DNA from: JALJPB01 sp034111045
GTDB lineage: Bacteria > Pseudomonadota > Gammaproteobacteria > Enterobacterales > Alteromonadaceae
NCBI GenBank assembly: GCA_034111045.1
Contig: JAWUYA010000044.1
Span: forward strand, 1-64,000
Direction: 5' to 3'
DNA: 64,000 nucleotides
Shown: in pieces, positions 17,902 through 26,654 of the stretch
Numbering within the stretch: the first letter of the stretch is position 1
Layout: each line of letters starts with the position of its first letter
Position numbers and translations under genes: made by a program
The notes under the pieces: model-generated
Seen by the model: only the letters and a program-made list of their open reading frames with translations
Database searches by the model: none
Told to the model about the DNA's origin: nothing

Positions 17902-18951
17902 ATGACTATCAAAACAGATGAACTACGCACAAGTTTAATTGAAAACTTAGTGTCTCCTGCACAATTAGCTAAGCAAATACCTCTAAGTAAAACCACTGCT
18001 GATTTTATTATACAAAGCCGCAAAGCCATCGAAGCAATAATCAGTGGTGAAGATAAACGGTTATTAGTCATCATTGGCCCTTGTTCTATTCACGACACTA
18101 AGGCTGCAATCGATTATGCTGAGCGTCTTAAAAAATTGCGTGATAAATACAGCAATGAACTGTTAATTGTGATGCGTGTTTATTTTGAAAAGCCACGGAC
18201 TACTGTCGGTTGGAAAGGATTGATCAGCGATCCTGATTTAGATAAATCATTCCATGTTGCTAAAGGCTTAAACCTTGCCCGTCAATTATTAGTTGATATT
18301 AATGATATGGGTTTACCTGCAGGTACTGAATTTTTAGATATGGTTACTGGTCAGTATATTTCTGATTTGATCAGCTGGGGGGCTATTGGCGCGCGAACCA
18401 CAGAAAGCCAAGTACATAGAGAATTAGCTTCCGCACTTTCTTGCCCTGTGGGCTTTAAAAATGGTACTGACGGTAATGTAAAAATAGCCTTAGACGCTAT
18501 TAAAGCGGCGAGCGTACCGCATGTCCTTTATTCCCCTGATAAAAGTGGTCAAATGTGTATTTATCGTACCCATGGTAACCCATTCGCTCATGTTATTTTA
18601 CGTGGCGGTAAAGTACCAAACTATGATCAAGCAAACATTGAAGACACTTGTAAGCGATTAGCGCAAGCAGAGCTTCAACAAAGTATCATGATAGATTGTA
18701 GCCACGGTAATAGCTTTAAGGATCATAATAAACAAGTTGATGTAGCCCGCTCAATTGCCGAACAAATTATCCAAGGCGAACAAAGTATCTTTGGTGTGAT
18801 GATTGAGAGCTTCATTGAAGCCGGTAATCAAGCGGTAAAAGCTGATACTCCCCTTGTCTATGGTCAAAGTATTACTGATGCCTGTGTTGACTTAAAGGCC
18901 AGTGACGAGATGTTATTTTTGTTAGCTGAGGCGATTAAAACACGTCAATAA
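17902..18951 (+). CDS. aroH: 3-deoxy-7-phosphoheptulonate synthase (DAHP synthase, class I)
   Basis: The 349-residue enzyme condenses PEP and erythrose 4-phosphate, the first step of aromatic amino-acid synthesis. Motifs of the AroFGH family are present: GPCSIHD (about 57-63), GWKGLISDPDLD, GARTTESQVHRE and IMIDCSHGNS. The symbol is chosen because ppsR-aroH is the conserved enteric order; feedback specificity (Trp, Tyr or Phe) cannot be read from sequence. A TATAAT at 17826-17831 is a possible -10 box, with only a weak -35. No TrpR operator is apparent. The neighbourhood couples PEP supply (ppsA) with PEP use. Confidence 0.9.
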   Translation: MTIKTDELRTSLIENLVSPAQLAKQIPLSKTTADFIIQSRKAIEAIISGEDKRLLVIIGPCSIHDTKAAIDYAERLKKLRDKYSNELLIVMRVYFEKPRTTVGWKGLISDPDLDKSFHVAKGLNLARQLLVDINDMGLPAGTEFLDMVTGQYISDLISWGAIGARTTESQVHRELASALSCPVGFKNGTDGNVKIALDAIKAASVPHVLYSPDKSGQMCIYRTHGNPFAHVILRGGKVPNYDQANIEDTCKRLAQAELQQSIMIDCSHGNSFKDHNKQVDVARSIAEQIIQGEQSIFGVMIESFIEAGNQAVKADTPLVYGQSITDACVDLKASDEMLFLLAEAIKTRQ

Positions 18952-18979
18952 CTGACAAAGGTACTTGTGACCATACACA

Positions 18980-19013
18980 TAAAAAAGCAATACGTTTACC
19001 TATTGCTTTTTTA
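18980..19013. terminator. Bidirectional terminator after aroH
   Basis: AAAAAAGCAATA and TATTGCTTTTTT form a 12-pair stem with an 8 nt loop between convergent aroH and the phosphatase gene. A- and T-runs on both sides allow use in both directions. Confidence 0.85.
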
Positions 19014-19059
19014 TTTAACTCACATTATCAACTCACATTGTCAACTCAAATATGACCCT

Positions 19060-19530
19060 CTATATCAGCTTTGTCATCAAACCATCACTAGCATCTTCTA
19101 CTAAATCAAGCACAAACTTAAAGCCATTAGCACCACCATAATAAGGGTCTGGTACTTCAACTTCTTCATGGTTTTGTGCAAAGGTTAAAAACAACATGAT
19201 TTTATATTGTAAAGCGAGCGGTGCCACTTTCATCAGCTCGTCAACATTGTGCTGGTCCATCGCTAATATCAAGTCAAAGTCATCAAAATCTTTCACACTG
19301 ACTTTACGCGCTTTAATTCCCTCAAACGTGTAGCCACGTTCAATGGCTACTTTTTGAGCACGGTGATCGGGCTTTTCACGCACATGAGCACCAAGGGTTC
19401 CGGCTGAATCAATGTTAAGTGATAATCCTTGAGATAAGGCCTTGTGCCTAAAAACGGCCTCAGCACTTGGAGAACGACATATATTGCCCATACAGACGAA
19501 TAAAACCGATTTTATTTTTTTATAATTCAT
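19060..19530 (-). CDS. Low-molecular-weight protein-tyrosine phosphatase
   Basis: The 156-residue cytoplasmic phosphatase has the P-loop CMGNICRS (Cys13, Arg19, Ser20 from the ATG at 19530) and the late general-acid motif VPDPYYGG. Family members dephosphorylate phosphotyrosine proteins, often tyrosine kinases of polysaccharide export. No such kinase is nearby, so the substrate is open. A TTG five codons upstream (19545) is an alternative start; neither has a convincing ribosome site. It is a single gene, convergent with aroH. Confidence 0.93.
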   Translation of the reverse strand: MNYKKIKSVLFVCMGNICRSPSAEAVFRHKALSQGLSLNIDSAGTLGAHVREKPDHRAQKVAIERGYTFEGIKARKVSVKDFDDFDLILAMDQHNVDELMKVAPLALQYKIMLFLTFAQNHEEVEVPDPYYGGANGFKFVLDLVEDASDGLMTKLI

Positions 19531-20193
19531 AAGTTTAGCTACCAATTTCCATGTGTTTGATATGTGATTTTAGCGTTTTTCATACGAATAAAATCAATGG
19601 CTTATGTTTTTTTGGGAATTCCTACAACTATTTTGTGTTATTTTTATAAGAAGGTAAAGAATAATTATCTGAAGATAGTGACTTTAAGGAGCCATATGTA
19701 AAATGAAAATTCTTTCACGGTAAGCTTAATACCCTCCTGAAACGGAAGTTTTTAAGCCTTTTGGTATAAATCCCAAACTAGTGACTTACTATGAGTTGAA
19801 TTCATGCTACCAACGGTAGGTTATAAGAATTTTAATAAAGCTAAACAACCATCATTAATTATATACTGGGTTATTACAACAAAACTAGACCACATACTTA
19901 CAATGTAGGAATAAGCCCAAATGAGTCAGAGCGAAAGTACTGGATAAACTACAAAATCGTGGCCAATTTCACTTGAGCACTTCACCTATTAATATACAAA
20001 AAAGTTATCTATTTACAAAAAATATTCAATAAATAAATGTAAATTTCAAATCACCTTTAGCCCCCTGTGTTAGGAATATGGTATAAGGAGCTTATAAAAA
20101 TAGTGAGTTAATTTCAGTGAATAACTTCAATTTTTAAACAATAATTATTCATCAATTCCAAATAATTAAAATAAAACAATGAGGGTAATACTT
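19531..20193. other. Long intergenic region before the TonB-dependent receptor
   Basis: 663 nt with no gene-length ORF. At 19686-19701 a strong AAGGAG is followed by ATG directly joined to TAA, then a six-codon ORF (MKILSR, 19703-19723); this could be the 5' edge of a lost gene. No insertion-sequence ends or RNA gene are recognisable. The last 15 nt contain GAGGGT (20181-20186), the ribosome site of the receptor. Confidence 0.5.
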
Positions 20194-22743
20194 ATGAAAA
20201 CACAATTCCATATCCATGCATTAACTTTTGCAGTATCCGTTGCTCTTGGCAGCCCAACAGCATTTGCACAAGCTGGAGTTGCTGAAGATAAAACAGGTGA
20301 TAAAATTGAAAAAATTTCAATTTTAGGTTCGCGAGCAGCAAACCGTTCTGCAACAGAGTCATCTGTACCTATCGATATTATTGATATTAAATCACTTACC
20401 AAAGGTGGATTTACTGAACTAGGTCAAAGTTTACAAGCAACAGCACCTTCTTTTAACTTTACACGTACTCAAGTTTCCGATGGTTCAGATTTATTTCGTC
20501 CGGCAACACTAAGAGGTTTGCAACCAGATCAAACATTGGTGTTGGTTAATGGAAAACGACGTCATAACCAAGCCATATTTGGGCTTAATGGCACTGTTGG
20601 TGCAGGTGCTGCTGGCACTGATATGAATGCCATTCCTATTAGCGCTTTAAGTAATATTCAGGTATTACGAGATGGGGCTGCTGCCCAGTATGGTTCAGAC
20701 GCAATAGCGGGTGTGATCAATTTAATCTTAAATGAAAGTACGGACATTACTACTGGATTCATTCAAGCAGGAAGTACCAGTGAAGGGGATGGCGACAAGT
20801 TGACTGTAGGCCTAAACCGAGGCTTTGATATAGGAGACGACGGCGGTTTTATTAATTTATCACTTGAGTATCGTGATTATGATGGTGTTAATAGAGCTCA
20901 AAAAGATAGAACAGGCTCTTCAACCGTTGCGCCGGGAGAATTGTCAGACAAGGTACGTTGGGGAATGGGCGATGCGGCTTCTGAATTCGTGTCAACATTT
21001 TTCAATATGGAGATCCCTCTAAGTGAAGGTAAGGAATTCTATACGTTTGGTGGTTTATCAAATCGCACCGCTTTAGGCAATGGTTTTTTTAGAGCCTTTA
21101 ATTCCGCCTCTCAAAATGTACCTCAAATTTACCCTGACGGTTTTTTACCTCGTATTGATAACGAAGCTGAAGATACGTCTTTAGCAGCAGGTATCCGTGG
21201 GGATATTAATGATGGCTGGTCTTTTGATGTTTCCTTAGTACATGGTAGGAATAAATATGATTTTGATTCAAAAAACACACTTAACGCTTCTTATGCTGCC
21301 GAATATGTTGCGAATAATCCCAGTGCAAATGACACAGATATAATCGCAAATTCTGGCCCTAATTCTGGCTACTCTGGCGGCTTTAGATTTGACCAAACGA
21401 CATTTAACTTAGATATCAACGGCTCTGTTGATATCGGTGCCAATAACGATTTATATGTCTCATTTGGTACAGAATATCGTGATGAAAATTATGAAATAGT
21501 ACCCGGTGAAGAAGCTTCTTATGCTTGTGGCTTAGCAAATACCAGTAGTTCATTTCCATCAGTTATTGACACTACCACTTTTGCTGAATGTGGTTTTCAA
21601 GCTTATCCTGGCCTGCGTCCTAACGCTGCAGTAAATGCGAACCGTGACAGTTATGCACTTTATTTTGATGTGGAAATGGATATCATCGACGGATGGAATG
21701 TCGGCGCAGCATTACGCTATGAAGACTTTTCCGACTCGAGTGATGACATAGTAGGTAAGCTATCAAGCCGTTATGAAATAAACGATGATTTTGCATTGCG
21801 CGGATCCTTATCAACAGGTTTTAGAGCGCCTTCATTGCAACAAAGTGCCTACACTGCCTTTACCACTAACCTTGGCCCAGGTGGAGTACTATCTCCGTCA
21901 TTTACCGCGACCGCGGGCTCTCCATTTCCTGCTGCTCTTGGTGTAACCGGTCTTCAATTAGAGTCCACTAAAAATGCCAGTATTGGCTTTGTCTTCAATG
22001 CAACAGACGAAATTACACTTACGGTTGATGCATACAGTGTAGAAATTAAAGATAGGATCACACTAGGTAGTCTATTAAGCCCCGATCAAGTTGCATTTAA
22101 CCCAGCAGCGGTTGATGCCATTGCTGCAACAGGTGCAGATCAAGTTAATTATTTTTCAAATTCAGTTGATTCAACGACAAAAGGGGTTGATATTATTCTG
22201 AGCTATGAAACGACTTTAGCGCAAGGAAAGTTCGTTGCTACTTTTGCTGGTAATATTAATGATACACAAATCGACCGAGTCAATAGTCCACAAGGTATAC
22301 CTGAAGAGGTTTCTCTTGATGCCCTTCAACGTAGTTTCTTGGAAGACGGTCAACCGAAGGAAAGAGCAACCTTAACTTTTGACTATGAACGAGAAAAATG
22401 GAGTTCAGTTCTTAGAACCAATTATTTTGGTGAAACCAACGTTACTTATTTTGGTAATGACCATATTGGACTACCTGGCTTTTTATCGCCAACAGGAGAA
22501 TTTAAACCGACCAGTATTGTTGAATCTGCGTTGTTAGTTGATTTGAATATTTCATATCAATTAACCGATAGTTTAACCTTGGTTGCAGGTGTTGATAATA
22601 TTTTTGATGTAACACCTGATGAGTTGGGTGAAGATGAAGCCTTAGACTTTATCACCCAAGGTGCCTTAAAATATCCAATAAGAGCGGTACCTTATGGGTT
22701 TAATGGTTCAAGTTACTTTGTTCGCATTAACTTTGCTTTCTAA
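20194..22743 (+). CDS. TonB-dependent outer-membrane receptor
   Basis: The 849-residue protein has a signal peptide of about 25 residues (ending AFA-QA) and a TonB-box-like stretch (EKISILGSR). A plug domain (about 45-175; ATLRGLQPDQTLVLVNGKRR and LRDGAAAQYGSDAIAGVIN) precedes a 22-strand-type barrel that ends in FVRINFAF with terminal Phe. It imports a ligand across the outer membrane using TonB energy. No neighbouring catabolic or siderophore genes indicate the ligand. I chose the ATG at 20194 because GAGGGT lies 7 nt before it; a start 15 nt upstream has none. Confidence 0.92.
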   Translation: MKTQFHIHALTFAVSVALGSPTAFAQAGVAEDKTGDKIEKISILGSRAANRSATESSVPIDIIDIKSLTKGGFTELGQSLQATAPSFNFTRTQVSDGSDLFRPATLRGLQPDQTLVLVNGKRRHNQAIFGLNGTVGAGAAGTDMNAIPISALSNIQVLRDGAAAQYGSDAIAGVINLILNESTDITTGFIQAGSTSEGDGDKLTVGLNRGFDIGDDGGFINLSLEYRDYDGVNRAQKDRTGSSTVAPGELSDKVRWGMGDAASEFVSTFFNMEIPLSEGKEFYTFGGLSNRTALGNGFFRAFNSASQNVPQIYPDGFLPRIDNEAEDTSLAAGIRGDINDGWSFDVSLVHGRNKYDFDSKNTLNASYAAEYVANNPSANDTDIIANSGPNSGYSGGFRFDQTTFNLDINGSVDIGANNDLYVSFGTEYRDENYEIVPGEEASYACGLANTSSSFPSVIDTTTFAECGFQAYPGLRPNAAVNANRDSYALYFDVEMDIIDGWNVGAALRYEDFSDSSDDIVGKLSSRYEINDDFALRGSLSTGFRAPSLQQSAYTAFTTNLGPGGVLSPSFTATAGSPFPAALGVTGLQLESTKNASIGFVFNATDEITLTVDAYSVEIKDRITLGSLLSPDQVAFNPAAVDAIAATGADQVNYFSNSVDSTTKGVDIILSYETTLAQGKFVATFAGNINDTQIDRVNSPQGIPEEVSLDALQRSFLEDGQPKERATLTFDYEREKWSSVLRTNYFGETNVTYFGNDHIGLPGFLSPTGEFKPTSIVESALLVDLNISYQLTDSLTLVAGVDNIFDVTPDELGEDEALDFITQGALKYPIRAVPYGFNGSSYFVRINFAF

Positions 22744-22782
22744 AGCGATTAGTTTTAGAAAGTAAGTTTTAAAATATTGTTT

Positions 22783-22812
22783 GAAAGTACCTAGCTCGTG
22801 TAGGTACTTTTC
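22783..22812 (+). terminator. Terminator of the TonB-dependent receptor gene
   Basis: GAAAGTACCTA and TAGGTACTTTTC form an 11-pair stem with a 7 nt loop and a short T-run, 40 nt after the stop codon. Confidence 0.7.
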
Positions 22813-22905
22813 AATCGAGTATTGAATGTACATCACGTAATCGCATAACTTCTCATTTTACTTTTATGTAGCACTACTCATAAGAATTAGTCATGGGAAT
22901 GCAAA

Positions 22906-23097
22906 ATGATCGAAATTGATCCCTCAGCTTTAGCTCATTTAAATAGGGAATATTCACCTAGTAGTTGTATTAGCGATATTCATATTCAACAATATATTGA
23001 TCTAAGCCACATCGCTAAAAATCAGGCAAGAGCACTAAAAGCAATGCACAATAACTTACACTATTGTGAGTGTAAAACTGAGAGTAACACCTCTGAT
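22906..23097 (+). pseudogene. Possible 5' remnant of an alpha/beta-hydrolase gene
   Basis: A reading frame opens at an ATG (22906). Its first 60 or so residues (LNREYSPSSCISDIHIQQYI, later NNLHYCECKTESN) resemble the N-terminal lid region of kynurenine-formamidase-like alpha/beta hydrolases, which typically read YNPR...V, then a helix with Ala/Arg, then YG...ETLD. The rest of such a gene (about 200 residues with a GxSxG site) is missing: the frame runs into the 3' end of umuC and stops at 23196. It is either a truncated remnant or a small unrelated gene. The resemblance is from memory and weak. Confidence 0.33.
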
Positions 23098-23112
23098 AGC
23101 CTACTTAGTCGT

Positions 23113-24369
23113 TTAGCAAAGAATTTTGGGAATGTCTCGCCAGTGACTGGTGTATTGTGGACTAAGAAAGTGTCGTTTCATTTGCCACTGTGCTGATTGC
23201 CCTTCGGCACCCAGTTTCAGTGTACCTTGGCCAAATCTATTATTTATTGTATCAAGACAGTTCATCAGTGCAGGGTTGGAGTGATCAGGAAGAAATAAAT
23301 CAGGTTGTTGGTATCTTTTACTTTCTAACGCCAGTGCGCCTACACCACAGCGATAAAAACTAACATGATCAGCAAAAATACAGTCAATAACTTTGCTTAT
23401 GGCTTCTGCGATATCACAGCTATTATCTGTGGCGATAGGAAAATGATAAAAAATGGCCTGTTTATAATAGTTATCATCGTGTGGAGAGTTTGAAGCAAAC
23501 ACCATCAGTTTCTTGATTAGCGATAATTGTTTTCTTACTTTTTTAGCAACAATAGCGCCATGAGTAACAAGCGCTGAATGCAATGTGGCTTTAGTATGAA
23601 TACGTTGGCCAAAACTACGTGTTGAAAAAATTGATTGCTTCGGCTCTTTTACATCGTCCCATGATAAGCAACATATCCCGTTTAATTCATTAACCGTTCG
23701 CTCAGCGACCACACTAAATTGGTGTCGAATAACTTTAGGACTTTGCACTGATAATTGATAAGCCGTATCAATCCCTTGCTGCTTTAATCGTTGGGATATT
23801 TTACGACCAATTCCCCACACCTCATTAACATTCATACGTGTTAATATTTCGGTACGACTTTGACTATTATGAATAACGGCAACACCGTCAAAGCCTTTAA
23901 GCTTTTTAGCGGCATGGTTAGCTGCTTTTGATAACGTTAATGTTATACCAAATCCCACACCAACAGGTAATCGTGTTTCGTTCCATACAGCACGTCTTAT
24001 TTTGTGACCATATTGATGCCAATCATTAATAAGTGATTGGTAATTTTCAAAGTAAAGGAAAGACTCATCAATAGAATAGACATAGTGGTTATCACAATAC
24101 CTTGCTATAACGTTCATCATTTTTTCGCTTAGGTCAGCGTAAAGCTCATAGTTTGAAGACCGAACGACAACTCCATGTTTTTGTAATAAATATTTTATTT
24201 TAAAATAGGGTGTGAACTTCGGAATACCTAAGCGCCTAGCGATAGGGCAAACAGCACAAATAACCCCATCGTTGTTTGTTAATACCACAACTGGCTTGTT
24301 GCGTATGCTGGGATCAAACACTTTTTCTGCACTGGCATAAAATGAGACCACATCAACTAAAGCATACAT
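23113..24369 (-). CDS. umuC: DNA polymerase V catalytic subunit UmuC
   Basis: The 418-residue Y-family polymerase carries out translesion synthesis in the SOS response. The palm begins ALVDVVSFYASAEKVFDP (catalytic Asp5) and contains YSIDESFLYF (Asp and Glu). Then comes the little-finger region and a UmuC-type C-terminal domain (after about residue 290). Length equals E. coli UmuC (422). The usual DVN(S/A)FYASCE reads DVVSFYASAE here, with the acidic residues kept. It overlaps umuD by 13 nt. Confidence 0.95.
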   Translation of the reverse strand: MYALVDVVSFYASAEKVFDPSIRNKPVVVLTNNDGVICAVCPIARRLGIPKFTPYFKIKYLLQKHGVVVRSSNYELYADLSEKMMNVIARYCDNHYVYSIDESFLYFENYQSLINDWHQYGHKIRRAVWNETRLPVGVGFGITLTLSKAANHAAKKLKGFDGVAVIHNSQSRTEILTRMNVNEVWGIGRKISQRLKQQGIDTAYQLSVQSPKVIRHQFSVVAERTVNELNGICCLSWDDVKEPKQSIFSTRSFGQRIHTKATLHSALVTHGAIVAKKVRKQLSLIKKLMVFASNSPHDDNYYKQAIFYHFPIATDNSCDIAEAISKVIDCIFADHVSFYRCGVGALALESKRYQQPDLFLPDHSNPALMNCLDTINNRFGQGTLKLGAEGQSAQWQMKRHFLSPQYTSHWRDIPKILC

Positions 24370-24773
24370 GCGGTTAATTCTGGTGCTTTATGATGAAGGC
24401 GAATTGAACGAGTAACCACCCCTTCAAGTTGTAATTGATCTTCTGCTTTAATATCAACTGGAGCATGATTGTTAGAAGCAGATAATAACCTTGCTTGTTT
24501 TTTATCAATTAATTTGCAAACAAAACAACCGTTGTAATTGGCAACAATGACATCACCATTCTTAGTAGTCAGTGATCTATCCACAATGAGTAAATCACCA
24601 TCAAATATCCCTACACCTTCCATAGACTGACCTGACGCCTGGCCAATAAAGGTGGCGTTAGGATGGCGTATAAGCAGTTGATCTAATGACAAACTCAACT
24701 CTTTATATTCTGCCGCAGGTGATTCAAAGCCGGAAATACCTGCTTCAATATAAATAGGAACAACTTTCATCAT
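24357..24773 (-). CDS. umuD: SOS mutagenesis protein UmuD
   Basis: The 138-residue LexA-fold S24 self-cleaving protein becomes UmuD', the partner of UmuC in Pol V. The catalytic Ser50 (GQSM) and Lys87 (CKL) keep the 37-residue spacing of E. coli Ser60/Lys97. The cleavage region reads EAGISGFESPAAEY: cleavage could be at Ala11-Gly12 or at Ser14-Gly15, so the N-terminal arm is about 10 residues shorter than in E. coli. The ATG at 24773 was chosen; a GTG three codons upstream is an alternative. Expression should be LexA-controlled. Confidence 0.94.
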   Translation of the reverse strand: MMKVVPIYIEAGISGFESPAAEYKELSLSLDQLLIRHPNATFIGQASGQSMEGVGIFDGDLLIVDRSLTTKNGDVIVANYNGCFVCKLIDKKQARLLSASNNHAPVDIKAEDQLQLEGVVTRSIRLHHKAPELTACML

Positions 24774-24794
24774 TAAATTCACTCACAAATTAAA

Positions 24795-24810
24795 CTGTAT
24801 ATTTATACAG
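24795..24810 (-). promoter_or_regulatory. LexA (SOS) box of umuDC
   Basis: CTGTATATTTATACAG fits the gammaproteobacterial LexA consensus CTG-N10-CAG with an alternating TA core and lies 22 nt before the umuD start. Flanking A and T also fit. Confidence 0.93.
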
Positions 24811-25093
24811 TATAGCTTATGGGTGAAATTTATAAAGTCATATTTAAAAAATCTGTTAAAAGACTAGTTACACTCTATTATTTAAAATAATAATCAACAA
24901 GTTAAAAACATTTCAACATTAATTTTAATAGCTTCTTGTAAAGGAAAGCGCCGATTGTTTGAGAAAAAATCATTTAATATTAATTAATTCGTCTATTTGA
25001 TATTATATTTCAAACTAACAAGAGACATTAATAATCGATGTTAATATCTCAAGCACAATAATGAATTTTACTAACATTGACAAAAGAGAGTTT
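24811..25093. other. Intergenic region between divergent umuD and the UPF0178 gene
   Basis: About 280 very AT-rich bases. Apart from the LexA box at its left edge and AGAGAG (25085-25090), the ribosome site of the next gene, I see no hairpin, remnant or RNA gene. Confidence 0.5.
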
Positions 25094-25552
25094 ATGAAAA
25101 TTTGGGTAGATGCTGACGCATGTCCTGTCGTTATTAAAGAAATACTTTTTAAAGCTGCAGAGCGAACCAAAATAACCACCACTTTAGTGGCCAATCATCA
25201 CATCAATACGCCACCATCACGGTTTATTAACTTTATTCAGGTGAGTGCCGGTTTTGATATTGCTGATGATGAAATAGTTAAAAGAGTGAGCGAGAGTGAC
25301 TTAGTGATCACCAGTGACATACCATTAGCCGATGAAGTGATTACCAAAAAAGGCTATGCATTAAGTCCTAGGGGGGAATTATATACCGCAAGTAATATAA
25401 AATCTCGACTTAATATTCGAGATTTTATGGACACTATGCGCGCCAGTGGTGTTCATACTGGCGGTCCTCCGCCTTTAAATCAAAGCGATAGACAAGCTTT
25501 TGCTAATCACCTCGATTCAATTTTAAGTCGATATACTCGCTTAAAACCTTGA
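25094..25552 (+). CDS. UPF0178 (YaiI/YqxD) family protein
   Basis: The 152-residue protein begins MKIWVDADACPVVIKEILFK and contains SDIPLADEVITKKGYALSPRG and MDTMRASGVHTGGPPPLNQSDRQAF. These are the diagnostic blocks of UPF0178. The Asp-rich first block and TSDIPLA resemble a PIN-like nuclease fold, but activity is not established. An ATG 11 codons earlier is in frame; 25094 has the better ribosome site and the family length. It is convergent with kdsB, 8 nt apart. Confidence 0.92.
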   Translation: MKIWVDADACPVVIKEILFKAAERTKITTTLVANHHINTPPSRFINFIQVSAGFDIADDEIVKRVSESDLVITSDIPLADEVITKKGYALSPRGELYTASNIKSRLNIRDFMDTMRASGVHTGGPPPLNQSDRQAFANHLDSILSRYTRLKP

Positions 25553-25560
25553 GGTTTACA

Positions 25561-26337
25561 TTATAATTTTTTTGCGTAAGCTCTCGCTTTTTCTAAATCT
25601 TCTGGTGTATCAACCCCTTCAACGGGGACGTGAGTATTGGCGATATCAACATGAATTTTTTCACCATGCCACAAGACTCTCAATTGCTCTAATGCTTCAA
25701 TGTGTTCTAACTCGCTTGCTGGCCAGTTAACATAATCTTTAATAAAACCGGCACGATATGCATAAATGCCGACGTGACGAAGGTAAAAACCACCAATGTC
25801 AGTGACATTTTTTTGATTTAAAAAACGGTTACGATCATAGGGGATCGTGGCCCGGCTAAAATACAAAGCGTAACCATTTTTATCACATACTACTTTCACC
25901 GCATTAGGATTAAACACTTCCTCAACTGAAGATAGTTTAATGGATAACGTTGCCATACGTGCTTGTGCTAATGAGTTATTTTGGTTGGCTAAATTATTAG
26001 CCACTTGGGCGATATTCTCGGGCGGAATAAAAGGCTCATCGCCTTGCACATTAACAATGATTTCATCATCAGAAAAATGATACAAGTCCATCACTTCAGC
26101 TAAACGCTCGGTGCCTGATTGATGATCAGCCCTGGTTTTACAGACCTCGCCACCAAAACCTGTTACCACCGCTGCTACCTCATCATTATCAGTGGCAACA
26201 ATCACTTGTTTGGCGCCACTGAGTTTTGCTTTTTCAACAACCCATTCGATCATAGGTTTACCATGAATATCGGCCAACACTTTACCTGGCAAACGAGAAG
26301 ACTCAAATCGTGCAGGAATAACCACAACAAATGACAT
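25561..26337 (-). CDS. kdsB: 3-deoxy-manno-octulosonate cytidylyltransferase
   Basis: The 258-residue cytoplasmic enzyme activates KDO as CMP-KDO for the inner core of lipopolysaccharide. It has the nucleotidyltransferase start VVIPARFESSRLPGK, then HGKPMIEWV, NVQGDEPFIPP and GVDTPEDLEKA. Length fits E. coli KdsB (248). It is the last gene of the run lpxK, trm112-like, kdsB, 11 nt from its neighbour. Confidence 0.97.
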   Translation of the reverse strand: MSFVVVIPARFESSRLPGKVLADIHGKPMIEWVVEKAKLSGAKQVIVATDNDEVAAVVTGFGGEVCKTRADHQSGTERLAEVMDLYHFSDDEIIVNVQGDEPFIPPENIAQVANNLANQNNSLAQARMATLSIKLSSVEEVFNPNAVKVVCDKNGYALYFSRATIPYDRNRFLNQKNVTDIGGFYLRHVGIYAYRAGFIKDYVNWPASELEHIEALEQLRVLWHGEKIHVDIANTHVPVEGVDTPEDLEKARAYAKKL

Positions 26338-26348
26338 AACGAGCTTCC

Positions 26349-26537
26349 CTACGCTTTATATTCATCTAAAGAAAGCCTGCGGGCTTCACTTTCTAACAAG
26401 ACCGGAATATCTTTTTCAATGGGGTAAGCTAAGCGGTCAAAGTTACAAGTCAACTCTTGTTGTTCTTTATGGTAATCAAGTTTGCCTTTACACACGGGAC
26501 AAGCCAAAATTTCCATTAATTTGATATCAAATGCCAT
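26349..26537 (-). CDS. Trm112-like zinc-binding protein (YcaR type)
   Basis: The 62-residue protein reads MEILACPVCKGKL, then LTC and YPIEKDIPVLLESEARRL, the compact pattern of bacterial Trm112-like proteins. In gammaproteobacteria it usually sits between lpxK and kdsB, as here. Its bacterial role is unclear; eukaryotic Trm112 activates methyltransferases. Confidence 0.92.
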   Translation of the reverse strand: MAFDIKLMEILACPVCKGKLDYHKEQQELTCNFDRLAYPIEKDIPVLLESEARRLSLDEYKA

Positions 26538-26654
26538 TATATTCTTCTCTTTTAGTCTAAATTTCGTCTAAGTTTCGTTTGTGTTTTTTAACTGTATTTG
26601 TTATGTACTTATGTACGTTATGTTCACTATCTAAAGCGATAGACACGTTTATGT

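Noticed and set aside
19017..19051. 13 nt repeats AACTCACATT(A/G)TC between aroH and the phosphatase gene
   Set aside because: Short, only two and a half copies, next to a terminator; not a CRISPR or a recognisable operator.
25061..25093. Upstream start of the UPF0178 gene
   Set aside because: The extra 11 residues are outside the family pattern, and AGAGAG is placed for the ATG at 25094.
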